Assembly: GCF_963678635.1 (NCBI RefSeq)
Contig: NC_087063.1
Span: 45,366,101-45,430,100, forward strand
Direction of reading: 5' to 3'
DNA from: Symsagittifera roscoffensis
Taxonomy: Eukaryota; Xenacoelomorpha; Acoela; Convolutidae
Length of the DNA: 64,000 nucleotides
Under the pieces are notes generated by a model that was not told the origin of the DNA, ran no database searches, and worked only from the letters and a program-made list of their open reading frames with translations. Positions 21,627 to 31,848 of the stretch are shown piece after piece (position 1 is the stretch's first letter; each line of letters opens with the position of its first letter). The position numbers and the translations under genes were made by a program.

Positions 21627-22574
21627 ATGGCGCAGCCAGCAGATAAAAAAGGCAGGGGGAAAAATCCACTTAATATAATAGCTTTTTGGGATGCACGAAA
21701 ACCGGAACCTCCAGTTTACTGGGAGCAGTGGATAGTTAAAATTCACTGGGGGATGATAGCAAAATACGACATTGATCCCGATGATTTCTACTTTGCGCGT
21801 ACGTTAAATGCGGCGGCTATTACAGCGTTACCTGAGGAGGTCAATGGGAAAAACCGTATCGATGCGGAAGAAAAGTTGAAGTCTAATCTATACCTTTGTA
21901 TTGGAGATGAGGCGCAAAAAATATTCAAAGCACGAAAACCGGCAGTGAATGTTAAAACGGAACGTTACGCACGGGTCCTTGACGAGATGCAAAATGTATT
22001 CCAACGTGAACGGAATGTAACTCATGAAAATAGACTTTTCTACGGACGAAAACAACGTAAGAGTGAAACGTTGGAGAAATTGCACGCGGAATTGAGCGCT
22101 CTAGCAGGCAGATGTGATTTTGCGAAAGCCGCCGAAAATATTCGTGATATTTTCATTATGAACATGCGGGAATCGGATTGCCAACGAGAATTATCACGAT
22201 CAACGAAGTTACCCGAGGAAGTTTACAGGATCGCATTATCGTATGAACGTGGTGAGCGCGCATACAAATCATATACTGGGAAACCGGCTTCAACAGAGCC
22301 GTCGATTTCTATAAAACAAGAACCGGTCAATAATATAAGAAGGGGACAAGAATTTTCCCGAGGTCGAGGACGCGGGGGACGTGGAGGATACACCCAAGGA
22401 TCAAGTAGTGGGGGAAGCGGCAATAACCGTCGGTGTTATAATTGCGACGCGCCAAATTTTACTCTTGATCACATAGCAAATTGTCCTGCAAAGGGAGCAG
22501 CATGCAACTCGTGCCGGAAACTGGGAAACTTTGAACGTACATGCAGAGGAATTAGAAGGGGTACTAACCAATGA
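21627..22574 (+). CDS. gag: Gag of the Gypsy element
   Basis: This is an open frame of 315 residues. The N-terminal two thirds is a helical capsid-like region (FWDARKPEPPVYWEQW near residues 20-35, ERYARVLDEMQNVF near 112-125). A Gly/Arg-rich linker (RGRGRGGRGG) precedes the nucleocapsid. The first knuckle, CYNCDAPNF..DHIANC, has widened spacing. The second, CNSCRKLGNFERTC, is a CX2CX4HX4C knuckle with Asn in place of the His. The start at 21,627 is the first ATG after the LTR. The protein would coat and package the element RNA; the lost His suggests decay. Confidence 0.85.
   Translation: MAQPADKKGRGKNPLNIIAFWDARKPEPPVYWEQWIVKIHWGMIAKYDIDPDDFYFARTLNAAAITALPEEVNGKNRIDAEEKLKSNLYLCIGDEAQKIFKARKPAVNVKTERYARVLDEMQNVFQRERNVTHENRLFYGRKQRKSETLEKLHAELSALAGRCDFAKAAENIRDIFIMNMRESDCQRELSRSTKLPEEVYRIALSYERGERAYKSYTGKPASTEPSISIKQEPVNNIRRGQEFSRGRGRGGRGGYTQGSSSGGSGNNRRCYNCDAPNFTLDHIANCPAKGAACNSCRKLGNFERTCRGIRRGTNQ
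21628..21641 (+). promoter_or_regulatory. Candidate primer binding site, overlapping the gag start
   Basis: TGGCGCAGCC begins three bases after the LTR end and has the TGG expected opposite a tRNA 3' CCA. It overlaps the gag ATG (21,627-21,629), so there is essentially no untranslated leader between the LTR and gag. The tRNA was not identified. Confidence 0.5.
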
Positions 22575-22576
22575 AG

Positions 22577-23302
22577 AGGAAGAGGACGAGTCGGCTTAGT
22601 CAGAGATAAAAATGAGCACCATCAGAGCACGCAGAATGTTAATGATTTGGCAGAAGATCCAGTGTCGTGCGTGAATCAGCATGGAAGCGGGGAAAATGAA
22701 TCCATGACGTCAGGATCGGACGATTACATGGTACTTTCCATCAAAAGGAGTAAGAACGAGACTGAACTGAAGATCCCTGGGGCCCGAGTCCAGGTTGAGG
22801 TGTCAGAAAAGAAAATGTGGTTGTGGATAGATAGCGGAGCTCCAGTGACGATTTTCAGCATAACAGCAAAACAACATTAGGTAAAGCGAATATTCAACTA
22901 CAACCTTCAAAAGATGAATTCTTGGATTACAATAACAACCGAATAAACATACTGGGAAAGATAGCAGTGATGATGTCGTTGAACGGTTGGGCAGCACCAG
23001 CACAAGTGTCAGTAATATCCGGAAACCATCAATCAATCCTGGGGCGTGATCTGATGGGCACCCTAGGCCTCGAGTTAGTGCAAAGGAAGAAAGTGATGGG
23101 AATCACAGGGGAAGGGAGCAGCCCAGAAAAGGAGGAATATGATGAATTGCAAACATATTTCTGTAAGTTTTACCCAAAATTACTTACTAGAATAGAGAAG
23201 ATCCGGAACGCTAAAGTAGGAGCTGATTTTTTCGACAACTTGAAACCGATACAACAAGAGGGGCGCAGCGTGCCTATCATCCTACAAGACAAAGTAGATT
23301 AA
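22577..23302 (+). pseudogene. pol: Gypsy protease region
   Basis: The aspartic protease motif LWIDSGAPVTIFS is at about 22,822-22,860 (D-S-G, usually DTG or DSG). The frame stops at 22,878-22,880, and the rest continues from 22,922 in another frame to the ILGRDLMGTLGLEL block (about 23,035-23,077), the usual protease end. The region before RT ends at a TAA at 23,300-23,302. There is therefore one frameshift inside the protease and one stop before the RT. Confidence 0.8.
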
Positions 23303-24870
23303 GAATTTCATCGGCTGATGAACGAAGGTCATATCGTAAAATTACAAGAGTGCTCGGATAAGTTTTTCGTCTCTCCTATAGTAATTACAGTGAAAAAAGA
23401 CGGAAGTATCAAATTAGCACTAGAATCGAGAGAACTGAACAAGCAGGTACACAAGAATAAGTACCAAATGCCGAATATTGACGACCTCGTAGACGGAATA
23501 AGTCAGATTATTGCTGAAAGAAAAGCGGGGAATGTATATTTTACAACGTTGGATTTCACAACGTTGGATTTCACGTACGGACAAGTTTCATTAGAACAAA
23601 AGACAAGCGAGCAAGGCAATTTTCACTGGTCGGTGGAAAGTCCACGGGAACTAATCGTTTTAAAAACGGATTTTACGGGCTTACTTCAATGCCGGCGGAA
23701 TTCCAAAAAGTCATTGATGATTTACTTAAGGAATTCCCTCAAGGTAATGCGTTCATCGACGATATTTTAATTACTTCTAAAGGAACTAAGATTGAGCACA
23801 TTGCGTTAGTGGAAAAAATATTGAAAAAACTGGACGTTTCTAATGTCGCGTTAAAATTACGAAAATGTGAATTTGCGAAAAGCGAGTGCGAGTGGCTCGG
23901 ATATCGAATCGGGGAAAGTGGCATCGCGCCTCTGGTAAGAAAAACACAAGCGATAGAAGACCTAAAATCCCAAAATCTCGAAAGCAATTGAAGTCATTAA
24001 TGGGTTCAATGCACAGTTTACATAAGTTTTTGCCTAAACTCGCGGAAGTAAGCGCACCATTAAGACCATTACTAAGTCAGAATAACGATTTTGTCTGGAC
24101 GCCCGTTTGCGAGAATGCGTTTCAACAATTAAAGTCGCTCGTGAAAAACATTGTCGAATTACGACACTTCGAAATTCACCGTGAATCAAGAATTATCTGT
24201 GATGCTAGTCATGATGGCCTAGGGGCCGTATTAGAACAGTATTGCGCCTCCGGTTGGCATCCGATCGTTTGCGTCCAGACATCTTAATCCGGCTGAAAAA
24301 AATTACTCCACCAATGAATTAGAATTACTCGCGGTAGTGTGGGCCACGGAACATTTTCGAAATTATATATATAGTCAATATTTCACAGTTATATCGGACC
24401 ACAAGGCACTACTTACATTTTTAAATTCTTCGCCGAAGGGAAATAAAATGTTTTTCAGCCAATTAACTCGATGATACGATCGATTACTACCATATGATTT
24501 TAAAGTTGAACATAGACAGGGGTCAAAAATGGGAATGGCAGACTATTTGTCTCGGTTTCCGTCCGCAGAGGCACCCGAGACAAGTCATTATGATGAAAGC
24601 TTTAAAGTAGCGAAAATAAAAATGATAAACGAAGCATTAAAGCCTAAGGATCAAATGAAGCCTAGGGGTCAGAAAAGGAATAAAATTAGGCCAAAACCGA
24701 CGGTAGAGGGCGATCAGTCATGTTTCGATACAACGAAAACAGTTCCATCCAATGGGAATAAAAGAGAAGATGAATATGCAAATATTCACCGTGAGCACAA
24801 ACGCTCAATAGAGGGCGTGTTTACATGTAACCGGCGGTTAACCAATCAGCATCGAGATATTTGAATACAG
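23303..24870 (+). pseudogene. pol: Gypsy reverse transcriptase and RNase H
   Basis: SPIVITVKKDGSIKLALESRELN (residues split over about 23,370-23,440) is the first RT block. The next block, with the catalytic Asp, reads FTTLDFTTLDFTYGQ because a 15-bp unit is duplicated at 23,543-23,572. A frameshift follows. The active site reads FIDDILITSKG (about 23,755-23,787), an F-I-DD form of YxDD. RNase H follows with IICDASHDGLGAVLEQ (about 24,193-24,240), NYSTNELELLAVVWA, and DYLSRFP at about 24,541. After it comes a Lys-rich tail to 24,862. Confidence 0.8.
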
Positions 24871-24948
24871 GCGGAAATATGCAAATGCCGAAGAAAGAAA
24901 ATCAGACGTTGTTCTCAATACGTAAATTCAAGTTGCAAACCTTCAAAT

Positions 24949-26031
24949 ATGAGTAAAATGAGTAATAATATGATGAATTCACCTGAAAAAAATGACCCAC
25001 CAACTGCCGCCATTGTTAACACATCAACAAATTCTGGAGATGTCAACCTCAACGTTGTTCTCAATCGGTTAAATCAACCACCCAGTGTCAGTTCGGATTC
25101 GGATATTGAACTAATACCACCTGAAAAAGTTGCTCAAAAACAGACAAAATCTAAAAAGTCAAATACGATTATCTCATTTCCCCACCAGTTTCCCGGGTTA
25201 TCCTACCCACTTATACAAAAAGACAAATGGATTTACTCAATAGTACCATCAGACAGTAAAATCGTTAGAAAGATAGATCACCCGGAGGTCCTGAGTTTGA
25301 AATTGGTAGAAGCAAACATAGAAAAAGATCAAATTATGAAAACAATCAGGGATACAATCAGGGACAAGAACCCACAAGCCAAGGAGATCATAACAAGACT
25401 GGGACAATACTACGCTCAACACTACAATGATTTTGCGATACATGAAAATTGCCTGTGGATGGACGGCCGGTTGGCCATACCGAAGGATATGTCATCAGCA
25501 GTTCTCAATCGTTTACACTTTAACCATCATGGGCGTGACAAAATGTTTGCAGCCGCAAAAGATGTATGGATACCACTTATGCACAGGAACATCGCCGCTA
25601 CAGCAAAGTACTGCAAAAGCTGCTTAGAATCAGGTAAAAATCTTAAACCAGATATTCCAAAAAATGACATGGGGGAAACTTATGTGCCTAAGGAACCGAA
25701 TGATTTGGTCCAATTAGATTTCTGGGGCCCGGTTAATTACGTAAGGGGTCGGAAGAAGTATTTACTTGTAGCAGTAGACACTTTTTTGCATTGGCCGTCG
25801 GCATATGTCTGTTCAAGTAACAAGTCTAAGAATGTATTGAAGGTCCTAAGGAAGTATATAAATACTCATGGACACCCAAGAAAATTGCATATGGATCAGG
25901 CCACTGGGTTTTTCTCGAATGAAGTTCAAAATTTCTGTAACTACGAAGGTATTGAACTCATTAAATCTCCGGTTAAAGACCATCGCGCGACGGGAATGGT
26001 CGAACGCACAATTGGGTCGATAAAAAATTAA
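24949..26031 (+). pseudogene. pol: Gypsy integrase, N-terminal and core domains
   Basis: An open frame of 360 residues starts at ATG 24,949. The zinc-binding HHCC region is LHFNHHGRDKM to CKSCLESGKN (about 25,515-25,640). The DDE core has VQLDFWGP (about 25,710), MDQATGFFS (about 25,892) and MVERTIGSIKN (about 25,998), giving D, D and E. It ends at TAA 26,029-26,031 just after the Glu block; the C-terminal part lies in a different frame from 26,075. The first 100 residues are Ser/Asn-rich and link it to RNase H. Confidence 0.85.
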
Positions 26032-26074
26032 GTGCTATTTTATCTCCAGGAAAATAAGAACTATATTTGGAGTA

Positions 26075-27031
26075 ATGATATCCCGTGCGCTCAGCGCGTT
26101 ACGTTTTGTGCCACATTCTAAAACTAAAATAACGCCTTTTGAAGCCTATCATGGAAGAGAAGCGAATACGGCTCTGCGAAATTTAACGAAAAAACCATCA
26201 TTGAAAAATCTAAATTGGAACAATGTTGTTAACCAGAAGTTATCTTGTTTAGATAACGCGGGCAATCTCCCGGATGTTGAGCGAACCCTAGATTGGGAAA
26301 AGAAGAGCGACTTGGTATACGCCCCGGAGAATAGAAAAACCCCAATCATTTTGGATGACGAGGAGGTAACCGAAACGGATCCCAAGGCTCAGGAAGTAGC
26401 TGATCCCAAGATAACAAGAAATGTACCAAAAGCTCCAGCATGGCTCAAAAGGCATAAGACCAGCTCAACAATAGTCTACCAAAGGACTGGAAAAACGGAC
26501 CCAAAGGATCCAAGAAGGTATAAACGTTCACCATTAAAAATTGAGAAAATAACTAAACACACGGTGCAGATGGAAAAAGGGTCGTTACTAAGGCGAAGTG
26601 GTGTTTCTTTTAGATCGGCGGCTGAAGAAAGCCAAATTGAGGATAGAAGTGACGTGTGCACCCCAGGTCCTAGTAAAACCGTAAAAAGCACCCCGGGCCC
26701 AAGTGAACCTACAAAGTGCAAAAGAAAGGCCGAAAATCAAGTTGAAATGGAAAACGCGCGTAAATCAATGAAACACCGTATAGTAGAATACAGCGCGGAC
26801 GAGAGCGAGTACGACGAGGATAGCGAGTGGGAAATTGAAAGGGCGGAACCGGCAAGAATTACGGCGAGCGGGGGAGAAAATGTACCGTCGGGAACAGACA
26901 AAGAGATATCACCGAAAACCGTCGGTGGCAAACGAAGAAAAGGCGAGGCAGCGACGAGAAAATCAACACGACAAAGACGCGGAGTTGATAAAATGGGGGG
27001 AGTTATGATCCATCGAATAGAGCACAAGTAA
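26075..27031 (+). pseudogene. pol: Gypsy integrase C-terminal domain and basic tail
   Basis: The frame starts within the integrase and reads LSALRFVPHSKTKITPFEAYHGREANTAL (split across about 26,090-26,180), the usual text after the catalytic Glu. The remaining 250 residues are charged, with Pro/Ser spacers (TPGPSKT and TPGPSEPT) and an acidic DESEYDEDSEW stretch. The tail is Lys/Arg-rich (GGKRRKGEAATRKSTRQRRG) and ends MGGVMIHRIEHK. A stop at 26,029 and a frame change before 26,075 separate it from the core. The basic tail may bind nucleic acid; this is inference. Confidence 0.8.
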
Positions 27032-27193
27032 CATGATGACAAGAGAAAAAAACCTTAAAGCGAGGTTTGGAAGGTGTGCCTGAAAACTCAATTTAAACTA
27101 AAACTGAATTAGTAACATGAACCTATAGCAAAAGAAACAATGAGTTGATATATTTTATATCTACGTTTTTAAATTTACTTGTGGTTGCCCGAA

Positions 27194-27450
27194 TGAGATA
27201 GGGACCAGTTTTGAGTTTATGTAAGTTCTATCAATTTGTTTGAGATAGGAACCAGTTTTGAGTTTATGTAAGTGCTATCAATTTGTTCCTTCTGTCTGGA
27301 GACCTGCTGTCGGGACCTTGCGATCTCTAATGTCCGATGTGATCTGAAATACAACAGTGCAGTAAGATTTCGATTTGATGCCTAACAGTTGCCTACAATT
27401 AAACTTAACAAACTAACCTTTTCTACGACACTATACATTTCCGTACTTCA
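27194..27450 (+). repeat. 3' LTR of the Gypsy element
   Basis: Matches the 5' LTR over 257 bp with about nine substitutions, including the doubled 47-bp unit. Starts TGAGATAGGG, ends CTTCA. No clear polypurine tract lies directly in front of it (the bases before are GGTTGCCCGAA); a G-rich run ATGGGGGGAG occurs earlier at about 26,993. Confidence 0.9.
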
Positions 27451-27689
27451 ACAGATTTCGAAGTTTTGCCAGTTTCAAATGGTTATAGAGAAATCGAATT
27501 TATCCAATTTAAAGGTACATTCATCCTTGTCGACAATCTTTACATAACTTCTTCATTAGTTTTGTTGTGTTTATGAAAATGAACCTTTTGAAACTAAAAA
27601 TATGTCAACTAGAAACAGTATCCGTCTTGCACTAAAGTTTGAGCCAAACTAACAACTAGTTATGTTATCAAAGTTTTAAAACTTTTCAC

Positions 27690-28060
27690 ATTTGACTCTC
27701 CAGCTCTTCAAGTAGTTTTTTAGTGCCAGCATGCTTACTAGTTGATTGGCTTGTGAGTGTATCAACATATGCTGTTGTGACGAAGTTCTGAGTTTTAAAA
27801 AAGAATTTCGCGCCAGGATCTTTTGTTACTCATAGATCAGCGTTTTTTTCTTCAAAAAATTCAGTGTTTTGTCTTGGGTGGATTAGATTGGTTCAAGTCT
27901 CGTTGATTTTGTCTGGGAAAAAATTCGGATATTTTCAAAACTGAGTATTTTTTATCCTTGTCGGAGTCCACAGGTCGTCTGACACTGTTCGGGTACAATG
28001 CCTTTTTGATTTCTTTCCAGCATCTGGCAAAGTGACCTTTCTTGCCGCATCCACTGCATG
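27690..28060 (-). pseudogene. Gag fragment with one intact zinc knuckle
   Basis: Read on the minus strand from 28,058, CSGCGKKGHFARC is a perfect CX2CX4HX4C retroviral-type zinc knuckle, followed by WKEIKKALYP and Lys/Ser-rich text to about 27,865. A further protein-like stretch (FFFKTQNFVTTAYVDTLTSQ) follows at about 27,700-27,820. The upstream part is cut off at 28,061 by an LTR fragment. The parent element is unknown; a retrotransposon gag is most likely, though the spacing also fits a cellular zinc-knuckle protein. Confidence 0.5.
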
Positions 28061-29425
28061 TGAATTGGGTTAGGTTCGAGGGTATTACTCATAGAGTAAT
28101 TTCGGATAGGATACACTGTCTGCTTGTCACGCTATCTTATTTTCGGCCGGATAGATTCGTGCAACTTCTTAGTCTAATACCGATCCTAATCTTACTCTTA
28201 TATCTCCTAGTCTCAGGGTGTTTAACTAGTCTCTGCTAGGCTCAATAGAACTAGAGTATACTGGCTTATTGCGATTGCTAGAAGGTCTCTTGGAGAGTTA
28301 AGTAATTTCTAAGTTAAATTCAAATCTCTCTAGTGCTGAAATTACAAGTAATTTCAGCACTTACAAATAAGTGGGTTGTTAGTTAGATGGATCATGATTG
28401 GTTAATTTTAAATATTTTATAGTGATAAAATATCCAATTTATAACTAATAATAAAATGTAGTTTAGATCTGGTTCCACCCATCCGGGGTTTACAGAGTTT
28501 TGAATCTTTTATCTTCTATCTGTGATGAAGGATGGATGATGATCGTTGTTATTTGGCGAGCATCATTTCTTGTTTCGTTCTAGGAGAAGAAAGCTCCAGG
28601 AAGCTGGAATCGTCGATATGAAGTTGTTAGTTGTTTGTTCGACGATGACTGCGACCGCCTGTGAAATCAATCTGATTTCAAGATGGTTTGCTACGATTGC
28701 TTGATCTGCTTTGGTGGAGAACTGATCGAGTGTCACTCTTGTCTGGAAATGGCGTGAAGATAGTGTTTGGAGGGAATGCCTTGTAAGTCGGATCTGTACG
28801 TATACTTGAACATCGAGGTGGTCATTGATCTGATTCAATGAAGTCCTTTTCTGCGAATTCAAGTCGTACTCTAAATCCTTTTTGAGTCGTGATTGTGAGC
28901 GGCATGTCTGTTGTGTTTAGCCATTCTGTAGGTTGAGTGTGATGGGGTCGTCTAGTCTTTGGATGCTCGTCTTTGTGGTTGTTTGTGATCTATGTACTGC
29001 ATATTATGATTTACATTTTATAAAGTTTTGTTAATTCAATTTTTTAGTTATGATTTTGGTTAATTGTTTTCGCAAAAGCGTTTTAGTTTTAGTTCAGTTA
29101 TTTTTAAGATTTACTCACCCTTGAGTACATCTTGTTAAAAATATGGTGTGGCCACAAAGCGTGGATGTAGCACGGTGGGTTAGGCCGGCTATAGAGCATG
29201 CTCAGGACGTCCTCTCTGGTGGGTTAGGCCAGGAGTGGGAGTATGATTTCATGCTGGTTTTTTAAGGGGTCCTGTTTTGTGTTAACGTTTTTGTTATATT
29301 ATTTCTGTTTTTTCTTTTGTTGCTTTGATTGTGTCCTTTTTTCAAAAATCAAATTGTTTTTGGTTTGGGTTTGTCTTGCGACTTTTTGGTGTTTTGTTAT
29401 GTCTTTTTTAGACTTGGTAATAATT
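28061..29425 (-). repeat. Truncated copy (LTR plus 3' UTR) of the 18.7-kb element
   Basis: About 1.36 kb matches 38,639-39,953 in the same orientation. The LTR part (28,061-28,477) starts TGAATTGG, carries the inverted repeat at 28,333-28,360 and ends GGTTCCA. The rest matches the non-coding 3' region of the giant element, including two GGTGGGTTAGGCC copies (29,174 and 29,218). Matching stops near 29,425. Since the element is on the minus strand this is its 3' end; no coding part is present. It proves that the family has more than one copy. Confidence 0.85.
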
Positions 29426-29635
29426 CGTGCGGAGGGCTCGTGCGGGGGGACTTCAGTTTGACGGTCTGAGGTAACAAAAAATGCATGTTTTAGACTAGGT
29501 TGACTGTTGTTTTGATTTGACTGCGATTTTGAGCTGAAAATTTCTCTTCGTAATGCTCTGTTTGTTCTTTTTTGTACAAAGTTGCTAGTTTGCATTATTG
29601 ACCTTGAAGGCTCTCTTTTCACTCAAATTTTGTTG

Positions 29636-29965
29636 TGGAGTTGATAGAATTTTAGTAAAAAATCTATGTTGCTGGAATTTTTTCCTAGAGTGACATATCC
29701 TAGAGAGTACATTTGGTGTGACATATCATTTTTTTGAAATGCAGTTTTAAAGTGTTACCTGCCGAGATTTTTGTCGGATATAAAGTTCGGTCTGGATGTA
29801 GGTAAAACGCATCTTTGCCTCAAATATGTCTTCTAGGATCTCCATTTTAATACTTTCCGTCCATCCATGTTTAGAAACATGACTTCCTAGTCGAAGACAA
29901 AATGATTCAAAACCTTCTGTATTGCCGAATGTGGGTTGTAGAGTTGCATCCTTTGTTCACTGGCA
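29636..29965 (-). pseudogene. Unrecognised coding remnant
   Basis: On the minus strand one frame of about 110 codons is interrupted by only three stops and has protein-like text (YSLGYVTLGKNSSNIDFLLK). A second frame over the same bases also has a protein-like run (GWTESIKMEILEDIFEAKM). Which is real is unclear. It may be part of the retrotransposon whose zinc knuckle lies at 28,058, interrupted by the LTR fragment in between. No family assigned. Confidence 0.25.
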
Positions 29966-31109
29966 TTATAAAAAAAACTTAGTGATTGATTTAAGATTAA
30001 TAAGTGCATGTTGCTGAAGGAAGTTTTTTGTCCCTTCTTTTCCCAAGGCAAAGATAACTCCTAAAACCCTGGCTAAAACTAATCTATAATAACTGTAAAT
30101 TAAAAACTATAAAGATGTTTCATAAAAAGTATCAGCCGAATAATGTGTACCACTGTAATCTTTAAGTAGCTGACAAGAGAACTCTGAAGTTCGCACCATT
30201 TTAACCAACATCAACAAAGACAGAAATGGCAGGTGTCTGTCATAATGGTTTTTCATTCAGCAGTCATCATTTGCATAGATATTAACATTTGACTCCAAAC
30301 ATTTTGTGGACAATTCACCTCCACTACATCCTAAAAAACTTGCAGTGAGGTAGACAAAGTTTTCAATCAAACCCCTCTGTGGTGCTATTCTACGATATCC
30401 AATTCTGATTCACCAACTTCAAAAATTTTCTAAAGGCTCTTTTCGCAAAACCGCATTATTTTGGAGGGGGAGCGCGAACCAAAAAAGGCTTTTTTTTCCA
30501 GTTAAACCTTCAAAAAAGTTTCCCGAATCGTCATTTTTGCTTAATATGGTCATTTTATGGTTCGAAATTTGCATCTTAGATCAAGAAATTTTTGTAAAAA
30601 CATACCCTTCAAAAAATTCTTGCGCACGATACTACTCACTCTCGTTGCCATTGCCCTTACGAACTTTGTTTGTTGTCTGATTATTAAATGTTCGTTGTCC
30701 AATTTTAATCGGTCTTCTATTTATTTACAGAATTGACTATTCAAATTTGATCTACGGTAAAATTTACCTGAACTCAATGGATTGTATATATAATATGCTA
30801 AAACTGATTTCTATTTACATTTGATTTTCGAAACGAATAATTATTCATTTAGTAGCATTATATAGACTTCAAACAAAAAACTGTAGTCAAAGCGATGATG
30901 GTTTTTTTTTTGTTTTTTTTTCAGAATTTTTTTTGAAATCTGTGTTTAGCTTAATTTGGTGCTATCTACAGTTTTCTGTGATTATAATCTATTAACTATT
31001 TTTATAGTGAATGTACAGTTTGACATTCGTGGCGGTCAAGTTGTTCCGTATAATGTCATGAAGATCATATCTGAGACGAAGGAGGATAATTGTTGAGTGG
31101 AGCTGACGG
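29966..31109. other. No recognisable gene
   Basis: AT-rich DNA with T-runs (for example 30,901-30,925) and short frames only. The part just left of 31,110 would be the 3' UTR if the exon at 31,110-31,221 is real; no clear AATAAA is seen close by on the minus strand. Confidence 0.4.
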
Positions 31110-31221
31110 CTAGTCGTTGAGCATGGCCTGTTTCTGGGCTGCTATGGCAAATGCCCTCTTTCTCTGCGTCTCCGTCAGTCTGTAGTCCGCTTTCTCATAT
31201 GGATCTCTGTACTGCCATGCC
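31110..31221 (-). CDS. Candidate terminal exon of a host gene
   Basis: On the minus strand a pyrimidine-rich tract ending TTCTTTTAAG directly precedes an open segment. It encodes AWQYRDPYEKADYRLTETQ and continues RKRAFAIAAQKQAMLND before TAG at 31,110-31,112. The GC content is clearly higher than its flanks and the codon use differs from the transposons around it. I do not recognise the protein, and the preceding exon is not found in the 340 bases up to the assembly gap. It could be the last exon of a normal gene whose intron holds Polinton 2. Only a short piece supports this, so confidence is moderate. Confidence 0.45.
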
Positions 31222-31564
31222 CTTAAAAGAATAAAAATATACAAAAAAGCTTAAGGCTACGGCCTAAAAAGATTTAACGCTCATAAAGTGGGAGTCGAAA
31301 ACATTTGGGACCATATTTGAAGTGTAGGCGTCTTTTTGGGTCTAAATCTCACTTGAATTGTTTTCTAAATGTATTTTTATGGGTCTAAATCTAACTCTTC
31401 AATGCGATATATGTGTTCATTCAAGCTTTTTCTTTAAAAAAGTTTTGTTTGCATGCGGCAAGAATCAGGATGAAGCGTAGATTGCGGTAACAACAAATGG
31501 CTGGGCAACGGCAGTCATTAAAGATCAAAATTGCAAGACTGAATAACTAATTTATCATTTAGCG

Positions 31565-31764
31565 NNNNNNNNNNNNNNNNNNNNNNNNNNNNNNNNNNNN
31601 NNNNNNNNNNNNNNNNNNNNNNNNNNNNNNNNNNNNNNNNNNNNNNNNNNNNNNNNNNNNNNNNNNNNNNNNNNNNNNNNNNNNNNNNNNNNNNNNNNNN
31701 NNNNNNNNNNNNNNNNNNNNNNNNNNNNNNNNNNNNNNNNNNNNNNNNNNNNNNNNNNNNNNNN
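31565..31764. other. Assembly gap, 200 N
   Basis: A run of exactly 200 unknown bases. The length suggests a scaffold spacer rather than a measured distance. It cuts the start of a Polinton 2 capsid-type gene, so the two sides may not be truly adjacent. Confidence 1.
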
Positions 31765-31845
31765 GTCAATGAAGATATTCATTGAGGCTGATGACACCAA
31801 TGTAATACTAAAGGAATCTTTGCCACCTCCAAAGTTGCTAGACAT
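31765..31845 (-). pseudogene. N-terminus of a Polinton capsid-type protein, cut by the gap
   Basis: ATG at 31,845 opens MSSNFGGGKDSFSITLVSSA and continues SMNIF before the N run. The pattern SFxITLxSxxSMxxF is the conserved start of a widespread Polinton protein that I take for the minor (penton-like) capsid protein. It lies directly downstream of integrase in the same orientation. Only 27 residues are visible; the sequence past the gap does not obviously continue it. Confidence 0.5.
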
Positions 31846-31848
31846 TGT

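Larger units (their letters stand above)
21368..27450 (+). mobile_element. Ty3/Gypsy LTR retrotransposon, complete but broken in pol
   Basis: Two LTRs of equal length (257 bp) flank a gag frame and a pol region with protease, RT, RNase H and integrase in Ty3/Gypsy order. By eye the LTRs differ at about nine positions. The pol needs several frame changes, so the copy is not autonomous. The five bases left of the element (TTCGT) do not match those right of it (ACAGA), so no target-site duplication is visible. The element's base composition is less AT-rich than the flanks. Confidence 0.9.

Noticed and set aside
26149-27042. Minus-strand frames of 78-101 residues
   Set aside because: Shadows of the Gypsy integrase tail on the other strand.
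28563-28862. 99-residue minus-strand frame
   Set aside because: Lies in the shared 3' UTR of the LTR family; the equivalent region near 39,100-39,400 is not open in that frame, so no gene is supported.
31518-31845. Minus-strand frames running through the N run
   Set aside because: The unknown bases keep them open artificially; only the part right of 31,764 is used.
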